A DNA stretch of 64,000 nt from Odobenus rosmarus divergens (Eukaryota > Chordata > Mammalia > Carnivora > Odobenidae), in assembly GCF_000321225.1 (NCBI RefSeq), contig NW_004450483.1, positions 1,523,758 through 1,587,757 on the forward strand. The letters run 5' to 3'. Both the position numbers and the translations under genes were made by a program. This document shows, in pieces, positions 12,126 through 23,113 of this stretch; position 1 is the first letter of the stretch; each line of letters starts with the position of its first letter. The notes beneath the pieces are model-generated. The model saw only the letters and a program-made list of their open reading frames with translations, ran no database searches and had not been told where the DNA came from.

Positions 12126-13204
12126 TCTAACCAGCCTCTGACACATCTTCTGCTTTCAGCAACCGGTCCCCCCACCCCCACCTCCCCAAACACTAAATCT
12201 TAGGGCCTGCCTTCCCATGACTCACAGAAGACGGAACAGAATGGGAGCTCTTTTTTAACTTTTACCCGGAAGTACCCCCCTCGTGGGGAGACCCCACCCC
12301 ACCTCTCCAACACCAAGCCAGCATAGATATCTCTTGGCTGACCAAGCCACTCATTTCTCCCTGCCCACTCCAAGACGGGCCATAGGTGAGAGCCCATCCC
12401 AGCCTGGTGCTCAGAAGAGGTGAAACACTGTGTGAAGGTACCATTCTGTCCTACCACTGTGGCTAAAGCCACGGCATCCCCAGCCGCCAGGGGACACAGA
12501 ATAATCCCGTAAGTGGATGTCAAGGGGAGGCCCGGTCTCTGCCTGGGAGGAAGTTCACATGAAGTTCACGTGAAGCCGGCTCAAGATAACCTGCCCCTCT
12601 GAATGCAGGGCCCCCACCCCTGCCCTGGAGCCCCAGGGCCTTGTCTTTCCCAAGGGAATGGCTGTTGGCCGTGGCAGGGGCCTATGGGAGCTGCAGGTGA
12701 CTGTCCTCAAGGAGAGAGGAGTGCTGGCTCTGGGGTTCTGACACATAATAGGCACTTAGGAAATGAAGTGAGGAAAAAAACAAGGAATGACTTGAGAAAT
12801 GAAGGAATGAATGAATGAATGAACCATCTAGTCCAATCCAATATCAAGGGAGAAAAGTCTAGGCTAGAGAGGGCAAAAAACGTGCCTGAGATCACAGGCT
12901 TGAGGGGCCGGGATAAAGCAGTTGGCCAGCAGCTATTTCCCGAGAGCACCTGCTATGTGCCGGGCACGGATCCCGCGCTGGGGATGCAGCGGTGCGCAAG
13001 CAGATGGCCCCCTGCCCTGGTGAGGCTTACAGCCCGCTTCCCAAGTCCAGCTCCCCGACCCCACATCCGGGGCCCTTCCTCACACCGAAATAACAAAGAG
13101 GACCCACTGCCCTGGGACCTTGCTCAGACCCCCTGGGGAGGGGGTGGTGGGCTGGCCAGCAGAGCTGACTGGACACCATGCACCTTCCACTCCTCCTCGG
13201 CACA
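12126..13204. other. Intergenic, no gene seen
   Basis: A GAATGAATGAATGAATGAA tetranucleotide at 12803-12822 may be an L2-type tail. No coding exon is recognised. Confidence 0.45.
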
Positions 13205-13335
13205 GTCGGAGCATTAATTATTAATGCTGAAATACTTGACACTCATTACTGTGCCAGTCACCTGCGGGGGAGCGGGGCCCACATTAACCAATTCATCTCC
13301 CAGTGATTGATTAATTAAAGCTGAGCTTTTATAAG
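13205..13335. promoter_or_regulatory. Candidate enhancer: homeodomain-type AT-rich cluster
   Basis: A 17-bp perfect palindrome, GCATTAATTATTAATGC (13211-13227), lies in otherwise GC-rich DNA. It contains an HNF1/homeodomain-like core. CATTACT, ACATTAACCAATT and GATTGATTAATTAAAG (13305-13320) follow, with several TAAT/ATTA cores in about 110 bp. It is not a recognised repeat. Function is inferred from motif density alone. Confidence 0.35.
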
Positions 13336-15869
13336 ACACCCTCGGGTGGCAAACCACACTTTCCCGGGAGTGGAAGACCAAGGCAGGGAGGGATGCCTTC
13401 TTCAGGGTGCCACGAGCCCCTGGGGGAGGGCAGGAAGCCCACATGGACACTTTATTGGAGCCCAAGCTCTTGGTTGCCACCCAGGCAGATGGGCATTGCA
13501 TTTGCCCAGGGCAACAGCAGAAGCTTGTATATGAGGGAGAGCCTCACCACGAAGCCCGAACACTCAGGGCAAATTACAGGTCTTTTGAAATGCTATTGCA
13601 TGAGTCACCTGTGGGGCATGGGGTGCTCTTAAAAGGGAGAAAAATAACAAAGGCGTGGTTAGGAGCACCTATCCGGCCAGGAGCGCTAGCTTTGGGTCTT
13701 AGCCAGCTGAACCTCTCCCTGGGTCCTGCTGGCCCCCCTCCGCCTCGGTTGCTCCATCAGGCAAATGGGTGAGTGGAGTCAGACCTCTCCCCCTGAGCAT
13801 GACTGTGTTCCTTCATTTAACAGTTGTGTGTGGAGCCCTAATTCTGTCCCAGCCTCAGGACGGTGCAGTGGTGAATAAGACAGACCCCACCTTCCCTAGA
13901 GTCCAGGAAGGTATGTGGGTGACCACGCAAGTAAGACTGGAGAGGAGGATCCTGAGCCTTGGGAGTCAGGGCTCCGACTCCAGAGCCCTAAAGGGTGAAG
14001 CACAATTACCCAAGAGGGGGAGAAAGGGTGTTGGGGGCAGGAAAGGGCACTGGGAGGCCCAGAGGTGAAGGTGGTGAGCTGCAGACGGGAACTGAAGGCT
14101 GAGTGTGGCAGGCAAGGAGGGTCCTGAGAGCTCCAGGCGGGGAGGTAAGCAGCAGGCCTGGGGCCCTAGGGAGCCCATGAGCCACCAGACTTCTTCCTGG
14201 GGCCGTGGGGCCCTGGAAGGATTTTATATAGGGAAGCGACAGGGTCCACCAAGTATTACGTAAAATATTACCCAGGAAAGGTGGGAGAATGCCATGAGTA
14301 TGTTTTGGAAAAAGACCTGTGATCCGCCAACTGCAGTGTTGGCCTGTGGCTGCCACCACCCAAACAGGCCCTCTGACGGCCAAGGCCCTTCCTAGTTCCC
14401 ACAAAGGTACGACTTATTTACAGTAGGTCTAAGGTGTCACCCCCACCCCCCAGAGATTTATGCACCTGAAGGCCCCTTGCGTGCGCAGTTAGTCCTGAAA
14501 GGGTCACTGAAGCTACTCTCAGGTAGGGAAGGCGGAGGCCTGGACGGAGCTGCAGGGTGTCCCCGGGGCCTCCCCCACAGCAGGGAAGTTCAGTTCGGAG
14601 GCAGTCTCAGAGCCAGTGCGGCCTGCTTACCTGCTCAGGGAGCTCCGAGGTCCTGGAAGTGGGAGGTGGCCCCAGGAGCCTCATCTGTGGATGGGGTGAA
14701 CGGCAATGACTTACCTCCCTCCCAGGGCTCCTGTGAGAAGTGAGGGGACACCCCAAAGCCCCAACACAGAACCAGACCACCCTCAGAATGCCCCCTGAGG
14801 CCTGGGGCCATACTCCTACTGGGTCAATGACAGGGCTCCCAAGTGGCCTAAAAACCAGGTCTCGTCCATGAGGCTCCGAGTTTCCCGGGGGGGGGGGGGA
14901 GATGTCTGTCAGATTCTCTCTCTCTCTCACACACACACACATGCACACACGTGCCCACCCACACACCCACGGGGGGCCAAGAAGACTCTCCTCTTCCCAC
15001 CGGAGGACCCCAGGGCTTTGTGCTCTACCCAAATGCCCCACAGTAATGAGGAAGGGGAGTGAGTCGGGCAAACTCAGCCCTCCCACACCCCTCATTCCAG
15101 ACCAGGGCTGGAATTAGCACCCGGGAACCCACCCCATGCTCACCACCATCCCTGAAGCTGGGGAGGGAGACACAGGGCTGAGAGGGGCTGGGCAGGGGAG
15201 GCACAGGGAAGGGAAGTCAAGTCGGCTGGGAGGCCTACTGGGAAGAAGGAGGTGGGGAGGGGGCAGAACAGGAGCCTGCCTGGAGGGGGAGGGGGAGTGC
15301 TAGCAGAAATGTCTGACTACACAAAAACCCCTGAGCTGACGTGGATTTGGAGGGTCCCTGTAATTGGGTGTGGGGAGTAATGTCTCCTCCTGCAAGCCTC
15401 TCTCTCTGCCCCCCTCTCTCCCCTGCCTCAGTGAGGGGGTCTAAGAACCCATCCTTGAAATCCCACTTGCAAACATGCCCAGTGTGCATTTTCGCAGTGC
15501 CTCTGTGGGTCTTTGCCCCCATCGGATTCTCTGGGGGTCTGCAGTGACCTCAGACAGGTCCCCAGGTCTGCTCATGGAGTGGCCCTTCTCACCAGGTGGG
15601 ATCTGCAGGTGGGCAGGCACCCGGAGGGAGAGGGAGGGCTGGGGGACAGCTGAAGGCTTCTAAAGAGCCTCTCTAGGCTGCACCCAGCAGCAGCCCCAGG
15701 TCCCCTTGGCCCTAGAGCAGGTGTCCCTCCTACCTCCTCCTCCATCTCCCCCAGCCCCTGGGGTTCAAGGGCCCCGAAGTTCTCTTGAGAACACTGAAGG
15801 GAGAGGAGGCAGCCTCTGGAAGGCCACAGATACCATCCACCCTTGGAATAGCTATGAGGCTTCCAACAA
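13336..15869. other. Intergenic, no gene seen
   Basis: It contains a 13-base G-run (14887-14899) and a CT/CA microsatellite (14915-14952). No exon or clear transposon was recognised apart from short MIR-like pieces (for example 13800-13900). Confidence 0.45.
14915..14952. repeat. (CT)n(CA)n compound microsatellite
   Basis: A TCTCTCTCTCTC run passes directly into ACACACACAC, followed by CA-rich sequence to about 14970. Confidence 0.85.
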
Positions 15870-16015
15870 GACAGTCTACTTCCTGAGCCTCACCTCCTCA
15901 TCAGTAAAATGGGTACACCTCACCTGCCCAATGGGGAGGTTGTAAAGATTAACCAGTGTTGTGAAGCATTACAGCTGATGGCTGTAAATTCTCCATAAAT
16001 GTTAGCTAACATCAT
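15870..16015 (+). repeat. MIR SINE fragment
   Basis: The sense MIR core shows CTTCCTGAGCCTCACCTCCT, CAGTAAAATGGGTACACCTC, GGTTGTAAAGATTAA and CATAAATGTTAGCTAACATC. Confidence 0.75.
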
Positions 16016-16194
16016 CAGCGTCACAGCCCCTGTGAATATTCATTGAATGAGTAACTAAGGACGAAAGAGGTGTATCCCAGAGGGCCTCTCGGAGGAAGGG
16101 CGGGGCTCTGGCAGGACACCCCACACCATCCTTAACACAGGGAAGCCTGCTGGAGAACAGCAACCACACCAGATCCTGGCCCTATTCTAAGTAC

Positions 16195-16310
16195 CTCAAC
16201 GCTCACGACACCCCCTGAGCCTCTGGGCCCCATGATGGGACTGTCATTGCCCCCATTTTACAGATGAGGACACTGAGAGGCTAGGTCCTGCTGTGATCAC
16301 AAAACCAGGT
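16195..16310 (-). repeat. MIR SINE fragment
   Basis: The antisense MIR core shows CATTGCCCCCATTTTACAGA followed by GATGAGGACACTGAGAGGCT. Confidence 0.75.
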
Positions 16311-16784
16311 GGGCGGGCCCTGAGCACATGCTTCCGGAGCCTCTGCTCCCGGAAGATCGTCCAGACCGTGCACCTTCCCCCCCCCCCCCACCCCCACCCC
16401 TGCCGCCACCAGACCCAGAGGCAAAGTCACCGGCTTCCTGCCGCTCCCCTCCTACTGGGCTTTGCTCAATCCATAGTCTGTTTTCCAAGAATCAGGCCAG
16501 CAGCCATCTCACCCACCTGGCCATAGAGGGAGTAGGGATGGTGCATGGATGACGGTCCCCATAGCCAGAGAGAAGAACAGCTCCATGTACAAGTGCCATT
16601 GATGTGCTAGGCTGGAGTCTTGGACAGGAGTTGTGGGGTGGGGGCGGGTGGAGCAGAGAAAACCCTGAGCCCCAGCCTCTCCTCTCTTCCAGGTAGGCCC
16701 CAGAACAGTTGTGTTTTCCCTTACCCCTCCCCCTGGGCAGCCCGGTGGCTGTAAGTGACTTTGGAAACAGCTCCTGGGGGGCAA

Positions 16785-16925
16785 ATCTCAGCTCTGCAGC
16801 TTATGAGCTGTGCCACCTTCAGTGAATGGCTTTCTCAGCCTTAATCTTTTCATCTGTAAAATGGGGACAAGCGTACCCGCTCCCCCTCCAACAGGGATGG
16901 TTATGAGGACCGAACTGATGATCCC
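16785..16925 (+). repeat. MIR SINE fragment
   Basis: A sense MIR shows AGCTCTGCAGCTTATGAGCT, then CTTTTCATCTGTAAAATGGG and GGTTATGAGGACCGAACTGA. Confidence 0.75.
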
Positions 16926-19900
16926 CCCACACAGAAGAAGGGGCCCCCAGGAAAATGTTCGTGGAGTGATGGAATGACTGGCCAGATGGTACCATTCTAC
17001 TTCTAAAGCAAGGCTTCAGGGATGCAGGGACATCATGGTGACACCCCCCACCCCCACCCCCGGCATTGAGTGGCCAGGGCAGGGCAATAGGAGCGGTGAC
17101 ACCACACTGAAGGCAACTGGACAGGCCCCAGCAATGGTGTCTGTGCCCCCTGACCCAACATGGAGATGATCTAGACCCCAACGGCAGGGGGCCTCGCCAG
17201 CCATGGGCCAAATTTACAAATATAACTACCCCGATGACGAAGCGTATGGCAGGCCAGGCGTGTCACCTCATGATGAGAAGGCACACAAAAATGGCAAGAA
17301 ATACACACAACCAACCATGTGACCACAGCCCGCCATCACAGTCGCCCAGCCCACGTGGCCTCACACTCCACCCCACACACAAACTCCCGCACACAGCCTC
17401 AGAGGCAGCCAACCACACACCCCCAGCTCCCACACACAGTCTCGCACCCCCACGGCTCCCATGCAGTCATATCTGCAGTCATATCTGCAGTCACACCGCC
17501 TCACCCCCAGTTCCCCATCCACTCCCACTAACAGCCATCCCCGCCCCCTACACCCCCGGGGCTCACCCCCGACTGCTCGCCCACAGCCCCCACGGGCTGC
17601 CGGAGCCTGCCACACCCGCCTGACTTAGACCCATGCCTCACTTACGACAGGTGCAGCTCCTCGTGCAAGGCCCACAGGTAACTCACCATGTGCTCAAAAC
17701 ATCCCACTGGAGGCTGAGTACAGGCTGGGGTTCCTCTGGGAGCCTCTGCCCAAAGGAAGGGTGTTGGCTTTCTGCTCCTTTGCCCACACAGGCATACTTT
17801 CTTTGGCCCGTAGTGGTCTTCATGGCTTGGTGGGGGCCTAGGCCCACCCTTCCTTGTCCCTGCCCTTGAAGAAGGTCTAGGCAGCGGCAGGGATGCTCTG
17901 CCAGGCTCCTTACGGGGTTCCCAGCAAGAATTCCCACAGGGCCTTGCAGAGGGCATGCTAGGCGTGCGCTGGGCAGGCCTGAGTGCCAGGTAAGGCAGGG
18001 GCCCGGCCACGGTGCAAGAGCTGCCCGAGGCCCTCTCCCGGACCCTGTCTGGAGCGGCGGGAGGGACCCTAGCAGGACCATGCATGCAAGCCCTGACACG
18101 TAATAGGCCCTCCTAAATGCTGCCTCCACCCTGGGCTGGGCAGCAGGGGACCCACTGTGTGCTCCACTCTGAGCCAAACTCTCAGAGGGCTGGGAGGGAA
18201 AACAGACATAGGACACCCCTGGAGCCTCTGCTCAGTGGACCCTCCGTCTGCCCATCTGGGAAATGGGGGAGAACAGAGGGGTGGTGGGTGTGGCACATGG
18301 GGGCTCTCCTCACCGCACCTGGCGCCCTATCCTCCACCTCAGACTTGGCTCCACCAAGTCACTGAGGACTCAGGGCATGTCTGAAGGTCAGCCAAGGATG
18401 AATGGGACATGGTGGGATCTCACGAATCACAATGGGTGGGTGGTGGAGACATCCGAGGCAGATCAGGTAGCCAGGCTGGCCCTGCCTGACCCATTGTTCC
18501 TATGAGAGGCTAACGGCCTGGTGGCCTGAAGAAGGGAAGGAAGAGTTACCTTAAAGCCGACCAGGAGGGCTCAGGGGCAGAAGCGCGGGACCTGGAAGGC
18601 CGTGTGGGCAGCTTACTCTCTGGCCTGCAGTGTGGGGCTCCAGGGACATCCCCAGGGAGAAGTGGGCCCTCAGACCAGGCCCCCTGGGAAGACAGAGGCA
18701 GAAAATGCGAAAGAGCAGTAGGCAGAAAAGGACTGAGAACTGAATGAGAAAGAAGGAACAGGGGCACCTCTGGCCACAGAAGCATGGGAAGGAAGCAGCA
18801 TGTCCCTACTGGACAAAGAACACTCAGCCCCGGGACTGGGGACGCAGGCCTCTCCTCACTGCACCTGTCAGGAAAAGTTACTGCTAACTACCATTGTCCC
18901 AGCAGGGCCAGAGCCCACAGGGACCCCTGCCAGCAAAGGGCAGCAGAGCACCACTCAGATACCGTGTCCTGCCAGCCCACTGGCCTCATGACCTCAGAGC
19001 CCCAGACCCTTCCTGGGGCTACTGTGGGATCCATGGGCCACCCTGTGACGCTCAGCCCCAGAGGTGGGCCCCAGAGGTGCTCATATCCAAACACCCCAGT
19101 GCCTCGCACTGCCCCTGGAGGCTGCCAGCGAAAATTCCTGGGCCACGGGTGGGCAGCGGCTGGACTGAGGGCCTAGAGCAACGAGCAGTGGGATGTAGCC
19201 CACCGTAGAGAAGCAGCTGGACCCTGACTTACACCCCAAATGCCCAGGCCAGGCCTGTCTTTATGACATTTTCTTCTTTGCCCCTATTAACTTGTATAGC
19301 GTCCGAAGACCTTGCAGATCAATAAACACACCCCTTGGGACAAAAGCCTGGCAGAACAGTAGCTCTCTCAGATAGGCAAAGGATGGAAACAGAGAGAGGC
19401 CGGATATGGCCTCCTGCCACCAGCAGCCTGTGCCAATTGAGATATATCCCTCCCGCCGACCACAGCCTCCTTCGGTTTCCCCATCGTTACCTTAACGGGG
19501 TTAGACCAATCGGCAAGGCCTCGCCTGCTCAAATGTCCTGAGATTTTCTGGGAAGACCACACGTGGCCCAAAAACCAAGGAGCAAACCCAGGGCCTAAGA
19601 TGAAGGCACGGCCTTTGGGCTGCCGTCCTCCCAGGGGAACAGGTGGGCCAGCTGGGGCACCTGGCCTCCAGTACCCAGCGTGCCTGTCCCAGCTCTGTGA
19701 CTCAGGCAAGCTCTGAACCTCTCCGAGCCTCAGATTCCAAGCTCTGGAAAATGAAGATGAAACCATGTCCCAGAAAGCATGATATCAAACAGCCCTTAGT
19801 GGGGATGACAAGTCCTACCTGCCACGGGAGTTGGACCTTTGTCACTACTAAAAGCAGCACCAACCACCTACTCCCAGTTCAAATCCCGGCAGGCAAGGAC

Positions 19901-20354
19901 AAGGCCTTGTTTCTGTTCACCCTTCTGTCCTAAGCTCCTAGCCTCTTCCGGGTTACAGTCACCCAGGTTAGTGAATGGAGGTGGGCACGGAGGTCAGGTG
20001 GGCTTCACCCTTCCAGGTTTTACATTTCCTTCCAGGGATGCGGGGGGGGGCCTTAACCGGCACTTTCAAGTGGTTATAGATGTGGCTTAAGTAGTACGTA
20101 ATTAGTCTTGGGACCGGGAGGGTAAACAAATGTGTAATTCATGAATTTGCTAATTGTCCTTCATTTTGATCTTCTGCCATTTTTCCTAGACTCTCTGACT
20201 GACATCCGTGCTCGTGGCAAGGACTCAGAGAGTGCCGGGAGCGAGCCTTGGAGGCCAGGGGACATCAAAGCTGGACGCCCGGCCCACGCCCTCCTCCCGG
20301 CCACCGCCTCCAGCCCACGTCCCACCGCCCCCCGCACACCACACAAGGCAGGAA
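16926..20354. other. Intergenic between MIR fragments and INHBB 3' end
   Basis: 17230-17640 is a CA/CCCA-rich low-complexity stretch with a short direct repeat (CATATCTGCAGT, twice at 17467-17490). A MIR fragment lies at 19690-19770. The piece 20085-20185 is AT-rich, non-repetitive and adjacent to the INHBB 3' end; it contains GTAAACAAATGTG (forkhead-like) and GCTAATTG. No gene is recognised. Confidence 0.5.
19690..19770 (+). repeat. MIR SINE fragment
   Basis: AGCTCTGTGACTCAGGCAAG, then CTGAACCTCTCCGAGCCTCA and GGAAAATGAAGATGAAACC, match the MIR core. Confidence 0.7.
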
Positions 20355-20372
20355 GCCCGTGGCACTCAATCT

Positions 20373-20378
20373 TTTATT
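20373..20378 (-). promoter_or_regulatory. INHBB: Distal poly(A) signal AATAAA of INHBB
   Basis: TTTATT on the + strand gives AATAAA on the minus strand. GC-rich, G/T-containing sequence follows within 30 bases, and the AT-rich UTR stops abruptly at about 20360. Cleavage is therefore expected at about 20350-20360. Confidence 0.65.
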
Positions 20379-20474
20379 TTCTTAAACTGTACACAGATGT
20401 AAAATACTTTAACAGCAAGTCTATGGGAAAATTGTTTGGTTTTAAATTATTATGAAACAGAACCTAAGGGGAGC

Positions 20475-20480
20475 TTTATT
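20475..20480 (-). promoter_or_regulatory. INHBB: Alternative poly(A) signal AATAAA of INHBB
   Basis: A second AATAAA on the minus strand lies about 100 bases upstream of the distal one. It directly follows an AU-rich TTATGTTTATTT stretch that contains an ATTTA pentamer. It could give a slightly shorter transcript. Confidence 0.45.
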
Positions 20481-22307
20481 AAATAAACATAAAGGTGGGG
20501 ATTTAAGGACGCACACCTGCAGTCTACCATAGTCATTTTTTTCTGTACCTTCTGGGTGTGTAAAGATAGAAAAGACACATCAAACTGAATAAACAAAATC
20601 CATTTATACCCTGAAACGTTGGCAGGCCACTCAAGGGATTGTTCAGAACGTCTACCTCACAGAAGATGGCCTCACCATCTAATAAAAATTAAAACTGATC
20701 TGTTGGCCTCTTTGGTTCCAAAATTATGTATAATACATTTAACTGTATTTTTTTTTTTGCTGCTATAAAAATAACTTCTTTTTTCAAATGGCAGTTTCTG
20801 ACTAATCATGCAACTAAATCAGTGCAAACATTAAAAGCAATCATTCGCTTAAAAAAGAAGCAAAGGATTTCATTTCAAGTATAAAAAATATAAAAAGTCG
20901 TACGAGTCCAGTTTCGTCTAGTGTGGGTCAACCCTTTAAATTGCATAGTTCACACGGCACTTGGGCATCTGGGGGCGAGCGAGTTCAGTGCTCTGCCAAG
21001 GGCCACTCCTGGACACACGCAGATGGGCAAGTGCTAGATCATGTGCGTTCAGGCAAGTCGGCAAGTGCTAGGAGGGGCAGGCGGGCAGGCGCGAGCAGGC
21101 GGGGAACACATCCATGGCCGGCCGTGGTGGCCGGGACCCACGCGGGCAACTTCTGCAAAGCAGCTGAAAGCCTTCCCCAGCTCTCCAAGACCGGCTACAC
21201 CGCTCCCCTCCCACAAACCCTGCTGGGGTGGGGGTGGGAGGGCACCCACCCCCAACACCAGCATTTCCAGAATGCCTCCACTCCACCATTTCCTCCTCTG
21301 GGCTCATGCCCTTGCCCAGGGGTCATTTCCACCCCTATCCCAACCAGGCCTAGAGGAATATCCCCAGTGAAGGGCACAGATTGCAACTTTTTTTTTCTTC
21401 CCATGTAAAACAATTCAAATCTTAACTTAAAAGGTCATACGTGGTAGAAAAGTCCCTTTTCAATGATACAACCGGAATGCATGACCTGTCTGTCAACTGC
21501 TAGTGATCAGTTAAAGCATCAAATTAAGACCCTTCTCCTCGCCCTCCCTCCCTCCCCCCAAAACAAACACACATAGAAGTCACGCCAGGGACCCAAGCGA
21601 CAGTCAAACGGTCATTGCCACAGCTCCATGGTCTCTGGCAGGTTGTGTCCATTCTGGGCCTCTTTCCCCTCTACAAGGGTGGGAAAAGACCGGCTTCCCC
21701 TGGTCCTGCAGCATGAAGGATCCCAGGCAGGGAAGGAAGCCAACATGCCTGAGCCAGGAGATGCTGAGGCATGGCAGGCCTTGCACACCAGCAAAGGGGG
21801 ACACGCAGCCTTCCTGCCCGTCTGCACGTCCCCCACCCCCGCTTCTGCTTTTCCTTTCTGTGGCTCCCGTGCTCTCTCTCTCTCTCTGTGTGTGTGTCTC
21901 TGTCTTTGTGCTTTTATGTGTGCTCGGAAGGCGCGATTCAGAGTGGCCGGGCCAGCTGGTGGGAATGGTGGCTGCTCACCCCATTCTCTCCCACCGACAG
22001 GCATTTGTAGCTAAGCTGCCATTTGTCACCGCATCCATTTGCTGGTATCCCAGAGGCTGCTGTGTGGGTGGCAGGATGCGTCTGGCTGTGCGTGTCTACG
22101 TGTGCATTTGAAAGCATCTCATGTCAGTTGAGGGTTCTTGCTCTGGCTTTGACTGACTGCTCGATGAAGTAGTAGAAAAAGATTTCAGGCCTCGTGCTGG
22201 CACCTTCTGGGCAGCCCGATGCAAGGATGGCGCTCTGCGGCTGGGCAGCCGGTTCCCACAGGGGCTGCAAGGAGCCATGCCGGGGGGCCCCCCACCCTCG
22301 CACCCCA

Positions 22308-22323
22308 CCGCCGCCGCCGCCGC
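22308..22323 (-). repeat. (CCG)n trinucleotide run in INHBB 3' UTR
   Basis: About five CCG units on the + strand ((CGG)n in the transcript) lie 14 bases past the stop codon. Confidence 0.9.
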
Positions 22324-22337
22324 AGCCCTGCTGCGGG

Positions 22338-23113
22338 TCAGGCGCAGCCGCACTCCTCCACGATCATGTTGGGCACGTCCCGCTTGACGATGTTGTACTC
22401 GTCGTCGAAGTAGAGCATGGACATGGTGCTCAGCTTGGTGGGGATGCAGCAGGAGTTGACCGTGCCGGGGTTGAGGCCCCGCATGCGGTACTGGTTGACC
22501 ACGGCCGTGTGGAAGGAGGAGGCGGAGCCGGGGACCCCCGCCAGGTAGGCCGGGCAGCTGCCCTCACAGTAGTTCCCGTAGTAGCCGGTGGGCGCGATGA
22601 TCCAGTCGTTCCAGCCGATGAGGCGGAAGTCGATGAAGAACTGCTGCCTGCAACAGAGGTTGGTCCGGCCATCGCACTCCAGGCCCCGCTTGCGGATGCG
22701 GTGTCTGCTGTCCCCCAGCCGGGCCTGCACCACCACAAAGGGCCGGTGCGACTCCTCGCCGGGGTCCACGAACACAGGCAGCACGGCCAGCTCCTGGCAG
22801 CCGTCACACTGCACGTCCAGGTTGAGCCGCCGCTCGCCGCGCTCAAACAAGGCCCGCATGGCCTCGGTGAGCGGAAAGGTGTGCCAGCCACTGCGCTTGA
22901 GGTCCACCTTCTTCTCCACCACGTTCCACCGGTCGCCGTGGCCCTGCTCCTGGAAGTACACCTTGACGCGCACCTTCCTGCGGCCGCCCTTCTCCAGGAC
23001 GTAGGGCAGGAGCTTCAGGTAGAGCCACAGGCTGGCCTGCACCACAAACAGGTTCTGGTTGCCCTCGTTGGAGACGAAGAAGTACAGGCGGACCCGGGAG
23101 GAGGCGAGGCCAT
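22338..23113 (-). other. INHBB: INHBB exon 2, coding part with stop codon
   Basis: The splice acceptor is a pyrimidine-rich tract ending CCGCAG at 23114-23119. The exon then opens AT GGC CTC and reads [14 protein letters not shown]. The frame is open to the TGA at 22338-22340, 776 bp. It covers the C-terminal propeptide (including [17 protein letters not shown] and a CDGC motif), the RIRKR cleavage site and the whole mature ligand. There is no frameshift or in-frame stop. The GC content is high, which is why long antisense frames also appear here. Confidence 0.98.

Larger units (their letters stand above)
20355..22337 (-). other. INHBB: INHBB 3' untranslated region (approximate end)
   Basis: The region between the TGA and the distal poly(A) signal is about 2 kb. 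It has a GC-rich proximal half with a (CCG)n run at 22308-22323 and a CT/GT simple repeat at 21866-21900. The distal half (20363-20930) is AT-rich, with several T/A runs typical of a mammalian 3' UTR end. A transcript from about 26.4 kb to 20.35 kb would be near 6 kb genomic, similar to the human gene as I remember it. The exact cleavage site is inferred, not seen. Confidence 0.75.

Noticed and set aside
17467..17490. Direct repeat CATATCTGCAGT, considered as a CRISPR-like or satellite unit
   Set aside because: There are only two adjacent copies, without spacers, inside CA-rich low-complexity DNA.
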